Shown one piece after another: positions 55,354-64,000 of a stretch of DNA of 64,000 nt. Origin of the DNA: Sphingopyxis fribergensis. Lineage in GTDB: Bacteria; Pseudomonadota; Alphaproteobacteria; Sphingomonadales; Sphingomonadaceae. The position numbers and the translations under genes were made by a program. Numbering within the stretch: the stretch's first letter is position 1; each line of letters opens with the position of its first letter. The notes beneath the pieces are model-generated. The model saw only the letters and a program-made list of their open reading frames with translations, was not told the DNA's origin and ran no database searches. The DNA lies in assembly GCF_000803645.1 (NCBI RefSeq), contig NZ_CP009122.1, positions 3,758,501 through 3,822,500 on the forward strand, written 5' to 3'.

Positions 55354-56598
55354 TCAATAAGGGCTTTTCGGTGCTGTTCCCGGCCGCGTGAACAGCTTGC
55401 CGCGCTCGGCCCAGAACACCAAAGTCAGGCCGACCACGGCGCTGACCAGAAAGGCATAGGCCAGCGGCAGGGTCGTGCCGTCATATTGCTGGCCGATCGT
55501 GGCGCCGACGACCGCCGCCAGCAGCGTCTTTGCAAAGCTCTGGTACGACGAGGCAACGCCAGCCATATGGCCGAAATCCTCCATCGCGATCGACCCGAAG
55601 TTGCTGCCGATAAAGCCGATCAGGCCGACGTTGACCATCATCAGCACGGTGAACATCCACAAGGTCTCGGCTCCGCTCAGCGCCGCGATGATCTGCAGGA
55701 TCGAGGTCGCCATGAAGGCAAAGACCGCCGATTGCGACACCCGCCGCGCGCCGAACCGCTCGACAATCGCCGCATTGGAGAAGTTGGCGATCGCAATGCC
55801 GATGGCCACACAGGCAAAGATAAGCGGGAACCAGGTCCGCGCGTCGAACACCTCGGCGATGATCTGCTCGCTGCTGTTCAGATAGCCGTAGAGCGAGCCC
55901 TGCATCATCCCCGACGCGATCATATAACCCGCGGCACGGCGGTGCCGCGTCACCGTCGCCCAGCCCGCGACCATCGTCTTGAGGTCGAGCGGGCGCACAT
56001 CGGCGGGGTCGAGCGTCTCGGGGAGGCGGCGCAGCCAGAACAGCATCACGATCGACATCACCGCCAGCACGACGAAGATCGCGCGCCAGCCCGCGACCGC
56101 CGCGATCCCCGCCCCGATCGTCGGCGCGATGATCGGCACGATCATGAAGACGAGGAAGATCAGCGACAGCCGCTTTGCCATCGCGTCGCCCGCGAACAGG
56201 TCGCGGATCACCGCGACGACGATGACGCCGAGCGCCGCGCTGACCAGCCCGTGGACAAAACGCAGCACGAGCAGCATCTCAAAGCTGGTCGATAGCCCGC
56301 ATCCGATCGCAAGCGCCAGATAGGCGAAGAGCGCAGGGACGAGCACGCCCTTGCGCCCGAAGCGGTCCGACAGCGGCCCATACAGCAGCGAGCCGAAGCC
56401 GATGCCGAGCAGGTAGACCGAGATGACATGCTGGCGATCATTGGCGACCGTGACGCCCAGCGCCTGACCGATCGCCGGCAACGCGGGCAGCATCGAATCG
56501 ATGGCAAGCGCATTCAGCGCCATGACCATCGCCATCATGACCACCATCTCTCGGTCGCCCGGCAGGCTCCGCTGGGGGGATTGGGCCGGCTTGTGCAT
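55354..56598 (-). CDS. MFS multidrug transporter, Bcr/CflA subfamily
   Basis: A 414-aa transporter with about 12 membrane helices. The antiporter signature DSMLPALPAIGQALGV (helix 1) and the loop motif GPLSDRFGRKGVLV are typical of the Bcr/CflA drug-efflux group; the motif-C type stretch IAPTIGAGIAAVAGW is also present. ATG 56598 is a good start. It is convergent with amn and next to a small gene with a terminator. The substrate is unknown. Confidence 0.9.
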   Translation of the reverse strand: MHKPAQSPQRSLPGDREMVVMMAMVMALNALAIDSMLPALPAIGQALGVTVANDRQHVISVYLLGIGFGSLLYGPLSDRFGRKGVLVPALFAYLALAIGCGLSTSFEMLLVLRFVHGLVSAALGVIVVAVIRDLFAGDAMAKRLSLIFLVFMIVPIIAPTIGAGIAAVAGWRAIFVVLAVMSIVMLFWLRRLPETLDPADVRPLDLKTMVAGWATVTRHRRAAGYMIASGMMQGSLYGYLNSSEQIIAEVFDARTWFPLIFACVAIGIAIANFSNAAIVERFGARRVSQSAVFAFMATSILQIIAALSGAETLWMFTVLMMVNVGLIGFIGSNFGSIAMEDFGHMAGVASSYQSFAKTLLAAVVGATIGQQYDGTTLPLAYAFLVSAVVGLTLVFWAERGKLFTRPGTAPKSPY

Positions 56599-56680
56599 CG
56601 CAGCAGCCTATGCGCCCCTGCCGCCGCTTTGGATAGTCCCCCAATAGCCCGCAGCGCCAAAAGGCATTGCTATGCAACGC

Positions 56681-56708
56681 AAAAGGGCCGCCCTTTCGGA
56701 CGGCCCTT
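56681..56708 (-). terminator. Rho-independent terminator of the 100-aa gene
   Basis: On the minus strand AAGGGCCGTCC-GAAA-GGGCGGCCCTTTT forms a long stem ending in T4, 20 bp after the stop of the gene at 56729-57031. Confidence 0.9.
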
Positions 56709-56728
56709 CGCCTTGCGGGACGGATGGC

Positions 56729-57031
56729 TCAGCCCTGGCGGGTGCCGGTCATCGCCATCGAACCGAACGCACCGGCCTTGATCGTGCCGGTCAGCGCGTC
56801 GCCGTCGATCGTCGCTTCGCATTCGAGCGTCATCGGCATCGGCACCTTCATGTTCATGGTCCAGGTCAGCTTGTTGCCATCGACCTTGCCATTTTCGACA
56901 TCGAGCGAACCCATCGCGCCGGCATTCTGGCCGGTGAAGCTGCTGCCGTCGCTGCTGACGGTGAACACCGACTTCTGATCGCCCATCGGCGACTTGGTTA
57001 CGCAATCATAGCTGCCATCGACTTGTGACAT
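56729..57031 (-). CDS. Small conserved protein, likely beta-rich (100 aa)
   Basis: No named family. The protein has alternating beta-type segments (GSYDCVTKSPMGDQKSVFTV, SDGSSFTGQNAGAMGSLDVE, KLTWTMNMKVPMPMTLECEA, DGDALTGTIKAGAFGSMAMT), resembling a lipocalin- or DUF-type small beta-barrel that binds a ligand. Two Cys may pair. ATG 57031 follows AAGGAGAG. The M16 protease gene ends upstream at 57058, so the two may be cotranscribed; a strong terminator follows. Confidence 0.75.
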   Translation of the reverse strand: MSQVDGSYDCVTKSPMGDQKSVFTVSSDGSSFTGQNAGAMGSLDVENGKVDGNKLTWTMNMKVPMPMTLECEATIDGDALTGTIKAGAFGSMAMTGTRQG

Positions 57032-57057
57032 AGGGGCTCTCCTTACTGAAACTGATG

Positions 57058-59943
57058 TTAGTTATCGAGGGACACCGTTTCCACCGGCAGACCCAATCCG
57101 TCAAGCTGCGGTTTTACCACCGCAGCATCGCCGACGACGACATAGACGAGATCGTCGGTGCTGAGCGCCTTTCGCGCCGCGGCGTCGATTTCGGGCGCGG
57201 TCATCGCTTCATAGGTTGCGGGCAGCGTCTCGTAATAAGTGTCGGGGCGGCCGAACTTCACGATCTGGCGAAGCCCGCCGAGCACGTCGCCCGACGTCTC
57301 GAAGCTGCCGGGCAGTTCGCGAACGCTGCCGTTGATCGTGCGCTCCAATTCTTCCTTCGTCACGCCCCTGTCGCCGAGGAAGCCCTTGAGATCGCTCTGC
57401 AGCTCCTTGATCGAATCGCCCGTCCGGTCGGCCTGCACCGGCGCCACGGCAACCCAGGTCAGCCGGTCCTGATCGCCCGAGATGCGGCTGCGCACGCCAT
57501 AGGACCAGCCCTTGGTCTCGCGCAAATTGGTGTTGAAGCGCGACAGGAAATTGCCACCGAAAATATCGTTCGCCGACCGCAGAACCTCCAGCTTGTCGCC
57601 ACCCTTGGCGTCGAGCACCTTGCCGGCGAGGATCACCGACTGCGGCGACTTGGGCCGGTCGAAGAGCAGGATGCGCGGCTTCGGCGCCGGGATCACGACC
57701 TCGAAATGCTTGACCGGCTTCGCGGTTGTCGGGGCCTGCCACTGGCCCAGCGTCGCGTCGAGCTGCTTCTTCACCTCGGCGAGCGTCGTATCGCCGACCA
57801 CGAAGACGCGCGCAGTGTCAGGGCGAATCCACGTCGAATGGAAAGCCGCGAGTTGATCGCGCGTCACCGCCGCGACCGACTTCGCATCGCCGAGACCCGA
57901 AGGCGGGATGCCATAGGGATGGTCGGCGCCGTACAGCACCGGCATCAGCACGCGCGACGCGATCGCATTGGGGTTATTGAGTTCAGCCTTCAGCCGGTTG
58001 AGCTGCTGCGCGCGCACCCGCTCGAGTTCCTTGGCGTCGAACGCCGGATTGCGGATATAGTCGGCGAGCAGGCCGAGCGACGCCTGCAAATTGGGCTTGA
58101 GCGCGAACAGGCTGAACACCGTTTCGTCGGCATTGGCACTCGCATCGATCTGCGCGCCCAGCCGTTCCTTGGCCTCTGCGAAAGCGATCGAATCAAGGTT
58201 GGTCGTGCCTTCATCCATCATGCTGAGCATCAGCGACTGGGTGCCAAGCGCGCTGTGCGGGTCGGCGGCATAGCCCGCGTCGAAGCTGACAGCGACATTG
58301 ACCGTCGGCACCGTCGTGCGGCGCGCAAAAACGACCTCGACGCCATTTTTCAGCCTGGTGCGTTCGATTGCGGGAAAGTCGAGCGCGGTCAGATCGGCGA
58401 CCGCGGGAAGCTGCGAACGATCGGCAAAGGACGACGCGCCGCCAATCCCCGTGTCGGGCCCGATGTCGCCGAGCGCCGGATTCCAGTAACGGTCGGGTTC
58501 GACCGCCGCGGTCACCTTGCCGCCCGTCACCGCGCCGCCGCGATTCTCGCCGCCCTCGGTGCGTTCGCCGGGGGTGTAGGTCAGCGAGAAGGCGGGGCGC
58601 GACATCCATTTGCGCGCGACCGCTGCAACCTGTTCGGGGGTCGACTTCGCCAACCGGTCCAGCTCGACCTTGTAATAGGCCGGATTGTTCGAATAGAGCG
58701 CGCCCTCGGCCAGCGTCACCGCCTTGCCGCCAAAGCCGCCAACCGACTCGAGGCCGGCGATGGTGCCGCCAAGGTAACTTGCCGCCGCACGCTGAAGTTC
58801 GTCGGCCGTCGGGCCGGTTTCGAGGAATTTGGCGATTTCCTCATCGAGTTTCCGGCCGACGACCGCGGGATCGACGCCCTGTTTCACATCGGCCTGGACC
58901 AGTAGGATGCCGGCGTCTTCGAACGTCTGGGCAAAGGCGGCGACGCTGACCGCGACCGGGTCCTTGCGCACCATCGCATTGTCGAGCCGCGACGAGGACA
59001 GGCCGCCGAGCACCGCGGTCGCCATCTGCAACGGGACGCCTTCCGCATCGTTGAGGCCGGGGATCGCCCACATGCGATAGAGGCGCGTCGTCGGGACGAG
59101 GTCCTTCACCTCCTTCGCAAGCGGGGCGGGCAAGGTCGGGATCGCCGTCGGCGGTGCCTTCACTTCGGGACCGCGCGGAATATCGCCGAACCATTCCTGC
59201 ACCTTGGCTTTCGCCGTCGCGACATTCACGTCGCCCGCGAGCACCAGAACGGCATTGTTCGGGCCGTAATTGTCGGTGAACCACTTCTTCACGTCGCCAA
59301 GGCTCGCGGCGTCGAGGTCGGCCATCGAACCGATCGTGCTGTGGTGATAGGGGTGCCCGGTCGGGAAGAGATTTTCGAAAATCTCGTACCGCAGCAGGCC
59401 ATAGGGATTGTTGTCGCCCTGGCGCTTTTCATTCTGGACGACGCCGCGCTGGTTATCGAGCTTTTCCTGCGTCACCGCGCCGAGCAGATGCCCCATGCGG
59501 TCGCTTTCGAGGAACAGTGCGCGGTCGAGCGCGCCGGTCGGCACGGTCTCGAAATAATTGGTGCGGTCGACGTTGGTCGTGCCGTTGCTGTCGGTCGCGC
59601 CGACCTGTTGCAGCGGTTCGAAAAAGTCGCCGGGCGAATTTTCCGACCCGTTGAACATCAGATGTTCGAACAGATGCGCAAAGCCCGTCTTGCCCTTGGG
59701 CTCGTGCTTCGACCCGACGCGATACCACACGGACACCGCGACGACGGGCGCCTTGCGGTCCTCGTGCACGATCACGCGCAGGCCGTTGTCGAGTGTGAAG
59801 GCTTCATAGGGAATATCGACCGCCTTCACGAGGTCGGCGATCGGAGCGGGGCTGGCGGCCTTCGCCTTGGCGAATGCGGGACCCGCGGCGACAAGCGACG
59901 TTGTCACCGCCAGAGCGAGGGCGAAACGATGGAAACGGGGCAT
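57058..59943 (-). CDS. M16 family metallopeptidase, periplasmic, two-domain
   Basis: A 961-aa pitrilysin-type protease with a Sec signal peptide (FALALAVTTSLVAAGPAFA). The first M16 half has the inverted zinc motif HLFEH at 90-94 (AHLFEHLMFNGSENSPGDF) and the third ligand Glu near 172 (VVQNEKRQ). The second half (from about 510) is homologous in outline but lacks the zinc motif, as usual for M16 pairs. The likely role is degradation of periplasmic peptides. Start ATG 59943. The penicillin-acylase gene lies 96 bp upstream on the same strand. Confidence 0.93.
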   Translation of the reverse strand: MPRFHRFALALAVTTSLVAAGPAFAKAKAASPAPIADLVKAVDIPYEAFTLDNGLRVIVHEDRKAPVVAVSVWYRVGSKHEPKGKTGFAHLFEHLMFNGSENSPGDFFEPLQQVGATDSNGTTNVDRTNYFETVPTGALDRALFLESDRMGHLLGAVTQEKLDNQRGVVQNEKRQGDNNPYGLLRYEIFENLFPTGHPYHHSTIGSMADLDAASLGDVKKWFTDNYGPNNAVLVLAGDVNVATAKAKVQEWFGDIPRGPEVKAPPTAIPTLPAPLAKEVKDLVPTTRLYRMWAIPGLNDAEGVPLQMATAVLGGLSSSRLDNAMVRKDPVAVSVAAFAQTFEDAGILLVQADVKQGVDPAVVGRKLDEEIAKFLETGPTADELQRAAASYLGGTIAGLESVGGFGGKAVTLAEGALYSNNPAYYKVELDRLAKSTPEQVAAVARKWMSRPAFSLTYTPGERTEGGENRGGAVTGGKVTAAVEPDRYWNPALGDIGPDTGIGGASSFADRSQLPAVADLTALDFPAIERTRLKNGVEVVFARRTTVPTVNVAVSFDAGYAADPHSALGTQSLMLSMMDEGTTNLDSIAFAEAKERLGAQIDASANADETVFSLFALKPNLQASLGLLADYIRNPAFDAKELERVRAQQLNRLKAELNNPNAIASRVLMPVLYGADHPYGIPPSGLGDAKSVAAVTRDQLAAFHSTWIRPDTARVFVVGDTTLAEVKKQLDATLGQWQAPTTAKPVKHFEVVIPAPKPRILLFDRPKSPQSVILAGKVLDAKGGDKLEVLRSANDIFGGNFLSRFNTNLRETKGWSYGVRSRISGDQDRLTWVAVAPVQADRTGDSIKELQSDLKGFLGDRGVTKEELERTINGSVRELPGSFETSGDVLGGLRQIVKFGRPDTYYETLPATYEAMTAPEIDAAARKALSTDDLVYVVVGDAAVVKPQLDGLGLPVETVSLDN

Positions 59944-60039
59944 GCAAATCCTCTTGTTCGGATGAGGGCCATTACGCCTGCTGGCGGCCGGGTGCCGGAC
60001 GGCACTGTATCAACGGTTTAGGACAGCAATTTGCGGCTT

Positions 60040-62196
60040 TCAAGGCCGATAGAATCGCGCCCCGCTGGCCTTCAGCGCCGCCGGATCGAACAACACGGGT
60101 TTCAACTTGTGGGCGACAAACAGCGGCGCCTGATCATTATAATGGGGGCTGTTCGGCCGCGTCGTCGCCGACCCGAAGGGCTGGATCGATTCGGAGCGGA
60201 CCTTGCCGTCCTTGTCCCACGTCACGAACATGATGAAGCTGTCGCCGTGGCGGACCTTCAACCGCCCGTCGGGCTCCGCGTCCCACAGCGTCGAGGCGCG
60301 CACCGTATCGTTGCCGCCATCGAGCGGCAGGTCGACGCGGTTCGCGCCCTCGCCGTGCCGCAGCCGCAGCACGGTGCCGAGCTTCGGATCGAGCCCGCCG
60401 AAATATTCCTGCAAATGCGCGACCGTCTCTTTCAGCACGGTGCGCGGATCGGGCGCGGCGCGGCGCTGGTAATGGCGGCCGTTCGCGGGGCGCAGCACCA
60501 TCAGCGCCAGCGCGTCGCCCTTGCCCCGGCCGTCGAGGTTCCAGTCCCATTCGCGCAGCAGCCTCTGCGCCTGCGCCAGCGCCGGATCATCCTTCGTATC
60601 GAGCGCGAGCAGCCGGTTCATCCACGCCTTGGCATAGCCCGTCTTCGCATAGGCCGTGTCATATTTGATCGCCCGCAGCCGCGCCGCGTCGATCTGCCCC
60701 GACGCCTCGAACAGCTCGATCAGCCGCGTCGCGCGATTGGTCATATCGTCCTCGATCCCGAGCAAGGGCGAGAAAGCGGCGGCGTCGAGTTCGTCGCCCG
60801 GCCCGGCCGCGACCCACGGCGTGTTATTGGCGTTCATCACATAGCCCGAACGCGGATTGACCAGCGCGGGCACGCGGTCGAACGGTAGCGTCTTCGTCCA
60901 CAGATCGGCCGAGGTGTCACCGGGCAGCACGCCGCGCCAGTTGAACCCCGCCGGCCGGTCGGGGAACATCGCATTATAGAAAAGCCCGATATTGCCCTTG
61001 GCATCGGCGTAGATGAAATTGGTCGCGGGCACGCCCTGCCCCGCCATCGCCGCGCGCCATTCGGCAAAATCCTTCGCCTTGTTCAGCCGGTAATATTGGG
61101 TGACCATATTCGCCTGATCGATCCCCGCATAGCGGATCGCGAACGCGCCCTTTTCATTTTTCACCACCGGCCCGTGGACCGAACGATAGATGGTGCGCGG
61201 GATCGGCAGCACGAACGGGCCGACCTTGACCTTCAGCCAGATGCGCTTTTCCTCGAGCGGGCGCCATGCGCCGTCGAAGCGGTATTTTTCGCCGCTTTCG
61301 TCGAGCGTGAGCTTATAGACGTCGATCAGGTCGGGCCGGTTCACCGTGTTCGTCCAGCCGAGATATTTATTGTGGCCGAGGAAGGGATAGGGCGAGCCGG
61401 GGAAATTGGCGCCCGCGAAATCCCACCCTTCGCCCGAATGGACGACGAGTTCGTACCAGGCGACGCCCCCCGTCCACGGCTGGTGCGAGTTCGACACAAG
61501 CCGCGTCGCACCATCGGTCGAGCGCGCGGGCGCGACCGCCATGCCGTTCGACCCATTGTTGGCGGGATCGGTACCAACCGGGGTCAATTCGCGCGGGACG
61601 AGCTTTCCCGTCGCATCGAGCGCCGGGCCACCCTCGCGGCTCAAAGCCTTATCCTCGACGAGCGAACCGAGCACCGAATCGAGCCCGAAGAAGAAGGGCG
61701 AGCGCAACACGAATCCCGCGACGACATCCTCGCCGGTCACAGGGAACAGCCCCGACAGCCGCACCTCGCCCGGATGTTTGTCGGCATAATGGTTGAGCCC
61801 CGCCGCATAAGCGGTGAACAGCGCCCGCACGTCGGCGGGCAGTCGCGGCCAGTCGCGCGCCGAGGTCGCGCGGACACCCAGCAGCGCCTCGGCATAATCG
61901 ATCTTCGCGCCATCCTCGCCGAGTATCGCGCCCGCGCGGCCGCGCGTCATTGCGAGCACTTCCTGCAAGGTCGCAAAATCATCCTCGGAATGCGCATAGG
62001 CAACGCCGTAAGCGACGTCGGCATCGGTCTTGCCGAAAATATGCGGCACGCCGAATTTGTCGCGCGCGATGCGAACGTCGGTCGGTTTGAAAGCGGGCGC
62101 GGCGGGCGCCTCGGCGGTCAGCGGCTCCCAGAGAGCAAGCGATGCAGCGGTAACGACCAGCAGCAGCAGGAACCCCAGCAAAATCCGTCGCAGCAT
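60040..62196 (-). CDS. Penicillin acylase family Ntn hydrolase
   Basis: A 718-aa exported or membrane-anchored Ntn hydrolase. The N-terminal hydrophobic anchor (LLGFLLLLVVTAASLALWEP) precedes the alpha part; the autoprocessing site is ANNGSNGMAVAP with the nucleophile Ser216, followed by the block GGVAWYELVVHSG and the conserved NFPGSPYPFLGHNKYLGWTN. Such enzymes cleave amides, including beta-lactam side chains or acyl-homoserine lactones, so quorum-signal degradation is possible. ATG 62196. The exported leucyl aminopeptidase gene is divergent. Confidence 0.9.
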   Translation of the reverse strand: MLRRILLGFLLLLVVTAASLALWEPLTAEAPAAPAFKPTDVRIARDKFGVPHIFGKTDADVAYGVAYAHSEDDFATLQEVLAMTRGRAGAILGEDGAKIDYAEALLGVRATSARDWPRLPADVRALFTAYAAGLNHYADKHPGEVRLSGLFPVTGEDVVAGFVLRSPFFFGLDSVLGSLVEDKALSREGGPALDATGKLVPRELTPVGTDPANNGSNGMAVAPARSTDGATRLVSNSHQPWTGGVAWYELVVHSGEGWDFAGANFPGSPYPFLGHNKYLGWTNTVNRPDLIDVYKLTLDESGEKYRFDGAWRPLEEKRIWLKVKVGPFVLPIPRTIYRSVHGPVVKNEKGAFAIRYAGIDQANMVTQYYRLNKAKDFAEWRAAMAGQGVPATNFIYADAKGNIGLFYNAMFPDRPAGFNWRGVLPGDTSADLWTKTLPFDRVPALVNPRSGYVMNANNTPWVAAGPGDELDAAAFSPLLGIEDDMTNRATRLIELFEASGQIDAARLRAIKYDTAYAKTGYAKAWMNRLLALDTKDDPALAQAQRLLREWDWNLDGRGKGDALALMVLRPANGRHYQRRAAPDPRTVLKETVAHLQEYFGGLDPKLGTVLRLRHGEGANRVDLPLDGGNDTVRASTLWDAEPDGRLKVRHGDSFIMFVTWDKDGKVRSESIQPFGSATTRPNSPHYNDQAPLFVAHKLKPVLFDPAALKASGARFYRP

Positions 62197-62346
62197 CGTT
62201 GGTCCTCTTACGGTTTGGCCCGCAGGGCTATGTGACGGCCATGTCGTCCGATGGCAAGCGACTGTCGTTCGTCGAGCCGGATTTGCGGGCAGGCGGTGCG
62301 CGGCTATTCATGGGTCAGGTCATTGAACAACGGGGAATATCAAAAC

Positions 62347-63918
62347 ATGCGCATGAAATACCTGCTCCTTTCCGCTTGCCTGTCGCTCGCCCTCGCGCCC
62401 GCCGCGCTAGCGCAAACCGTCACGGGCTCGGGCATCGTTCCGGCGACCGCGGCGAACAGCGCCGAGCGCGCCATCGGCTTTGCCGCGAACGCTCCCGCAG
62501 GCGCTGCGCTCGTCGTCGTGATGACCGACGCGGTGCTGCCGCCGCTCGACGGCGTCGCACTGAGCGCCGCCGAGCGGCAGGCGGTCGGCGCCGCGATCGC
62601 GTCGGCGAGCTTCGACGGCAAGGCCGGTTCGACCTTGTCTTTGCGCGGCATCGGCGCGCATCCGCGCATCCTTCTCGTCGGGGCGGGCGCGACGCCCTCG
62701 TCGCTCGCGCTTGCCGAAGTCGGCGGCAAGGCGGCACAGGAACTCAAGGACGAAGCGCAACCGGTGACGATCGCGGGCGCCTTTGGCGACACAAGTGCAG
62801 CCGACGTCGCCTATGGCTTCGCGCTCGGTCAATATCGCTTCGACCGCTACAAGACCGTCGACAAAAAGGCGCCGCCGACGGGCGCGGTGACTTTCGTCGG
62901 TGCCGATCCGTCAGGCGCCGAAGCCGCCTTTACGGGCCGCTGGAAACCGCTCGCCGAAGGTGTGCGCCTGTCGCGCGACCTCGCCAACGAGCCGGCGAAC
63001 GTCATCTATCCCGAAAGCTTCGTGGCCGAAACGCGCAAGGCCTTCGCCCGCGTCGCGGGCGTCAGCATCGAGGTGCTCGACGAAGCCGCCATGCGCAAGC
63101 TGGGTATGGGCACGCTCGTCGGCGTCGGCCAGGGCAGCCCACGTGGGTCGCGCCTGCTGCTGGTGCGCTATCGCGGCGCCGATTCGCCCGATGCACCCAC
63201 TGCCTTCGTCGGCAAAGGCATCACCTTTGATTCGGGCGGCCTGTCGCTGAAACCGGGTGCCGGGATGGGCAATATGAAGGGCGATATGTCGGGCGCCGCA
63301 TCAGTGATGGGTGCTATCGTCTCGCTCGCCAAATCGCGCGCGCCGGTGCATGTCGTTGGCGTCGCGGCGCTCGCCGAGAATATGCCCGACGGCAACGCGC
63401 AGCGACCGGGCGACGTCACTCGTACGATGTCGGGCAAGACGATCGAAATGGTCAATGCAGATGCCGAAGGGCGCCTCGTCCTCGCCGACGCCAATGAATA
63501 TGTTGCCAAGACGTATAAACCCAAGGCGATCGTCAACATCGCGACCCTTACCGGCGCGGTCGTCGGCGCGCTCGACAACAGCTATGCAGGCCTCTTCGCG
63601 CGCGATGAGGCGCTCGCGGCGCGCCTCATCGCCGCCGGCGCCGCGAGCGGCGAGGAACTGTGGCGCCTGCCGCTCCACAAGGATTATGCCGAGCGGATGA
63701 AGTCTGACATCGCCGACATCCGCAACTCCGCCACCGGACAGGGCCCGGGCGCGAGCCTTGGAGCGCATTTCATCGGCTTCTTCGTCGACGAGGGGACCCC
63801 TTGGGCGCATCTCGACATCGCGGGGGTCAACCGTTCGGAGAAAGCCACGTCGCTCGTCCCCAAGGGCATGACCGGCTTCGGTGTGCGCCTACTCGATCAA
63901 TTGGCGCGCAGCGAATAG
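62347..63918 (+). CDS. pepA: Leucyl aminopeptidase (M17) with signal peptide
   Basis: A 523-aa M17 aminopeptidase with a Sec signal peptide (KYLLLSACLSLALAPAALA), unlike the cytosolic PepA. The metal sites are conserved: KGITFDSGGLSLKPGAGMGN, MKGDMSGAASV, and NADAEGRLVLADA; the bicarbonate Arg is in this last block. The N-terminal domain is standard. Start ATG 62347 (or 62353). It lies divergent from the penicillin-acylase gene and near an M16 protease, giving a small cluster of exported peptide hydrolases. Confidence 0.92.
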   Translation: MRMKYLLLSACLSLALAPAALAQTVTGSGIVPATAANSAERAIGFAANAPAGAALVVVMTDAVLPPLDGVALSAAERQAVGAAIASASFDGKAGSTLSLRGIGAHPRILLVGAGATPSSLALAEVGGKAAQELKDEAQPVTIAGAFGDTSAADVAYGFALGQYRFDRYKTVDKKAPPTGAVTFVGADPSGAEAAFTGRWKPLAEGVRLSRDLANEPANVIYPESFVAETRKAFARVAGVSIEVLDEAAMRKLGMGTLVGVGQGSPRGSRLLLVRYRGADSPDAPTAFVGKGITFDSGGLSLKPGAGMGNMKGDMSGAASVMGAIVSLAKSRAPVHVVGVAALAENMPDGNAQRPGDVTRTMSGKTIEMVNADAEGRLVLADANEYVAKTYKPKAIVNIATLTGAVVGALDNSYAGLFARDEALAARLIAAGAASGEELWRLPLHKDYAERMKSDIADIRNSATGQGPGASLGAHFIGFFVDEGTPWAHLDIAGVNRSEKATSLVPKGMTGFGVRLLDQLARSE

Positions 63919-63946
63919 AGTTTTGCGGAACCTCGGAAGGCCCCTT

Positions 63947-63982
63947 GTGTTGCACAATGGCAACACTATCTTGCTTGGCAAG
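63947..63982. promoter_or_regulatory. Two tandem dyads before the gene at the right edge
   Basis: GTGTTGC-ACAATG-GCAACAC (63947-63966) is a perfect 7-bp inverted repeat; CTTGC-TTG-GCAAG (63970-63982) follows 3 bp later. Both share TTGC/GCAA half-sites. Promoter-like TTGTGT and TATCTT elements overlap the first dyad, so repression is plausible. Confidence 0.5.
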
Positions 63983-63996
63983 AAAGGGGCTTTCTG

Positions 63997-64000
63997 ATGA
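63997..64000 (+). CDS. Start of a further gene at the right edge
   Basis: An ATG at 63997 follows AAAGGGG at a suitable distance and lies downstream of the dyad operator region. Only the start codon is inside the window, so the product is unknown. Confidence 0.35.

Overview
The window looks like a chromosomal stretch of a high-GC alphaproteobacterium of the Sphingomonadaceae, most like Sphingopyxis or a close relative. The grounds are the strong G/C third-position bias, AddAB instead of RecBCD, a DivL-type tyrosine pseudo-kinase, a TrcR/DUF1013 regulator, DUF1192 and DUF6894 proteins, AmgK-MurU peptidoglycan recycling and short palindromic intergenic repeats. No rRNA, tRNA, CRISPR array, prophage or insertion sequence was recognised. 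Almost all genes are housekeeping or lineage-typical.

Layout. 1-5.7 kb (minus strand): the 5' part of a class A beta-lactamase-like lipoprotein, exported MsrA preceded by a small membrane ORF, aspartate aminotransferase, a PabB-PabC fusion and a secreted protein of unknown function. 5.8-8.8 kb: acyl-CoA ligase, two small proteins and a Crp/Fnr regulator. 9-11 kb: a MerC-domain membrane protein with a probable Zur box in front of it, the Zur regulator and a membrane protein. 11-16.7 kb: class I fumarase, an atypical-composition membrane protein, a Tat-exported M20-like protein with altered metal ligands, a VOC protein and a DUF481 outer-membrane protein. 16.9-24.2 kb: MBL hydrolase with TrcR, two lipoproteins, quinone oxidoreductase, DUF1192, a HerA-like ATPase and an F420-reductase-like protein.

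24.5-38.7 kb: ClpA, Map, a PQQ/haem alcohol dehydrogenase behind an 18-bp perfect palindrome, glnB-glnA behind a sigma-54-like promoter, a PQQ sugar dehydrogenase, a canonical M20 peptidase, an aldehyde dehydrogenase, ArgJ and thioredoxin. 38.4-49.7 kb is one tightly overlapping minus-strand gene string, divL-tsaE-amgK-murU-addB-addA-trxA, joining cell-cycle signalling, tRNA modification, cell-wall recycling and double-strand-break repair. 49.9-64 kb: ahcY, a repeat-rich 600-bp gap, a small TPR-like secreted protein, YqgE, peroxiredoxin, AMP nucleosidase, an MFS transporter, an M16 protease, a penicillin-acylase-type Ntn hydrolase and an exported leucyl aminopeptidase.

The most notable items are regulatory or structural. 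They are the Zur-MerC arrangement, the leader ORF of msrA, the metal-ligand-altered M20 protein, DivL Tyr575, the 18-bp operator-like palindrome, paired dyads at the right edge, and several families of intergenic repeats. Three of these repeat families each sit exactly between convergent genes. I did not find a clearly new multi-gene defence or mobile system.
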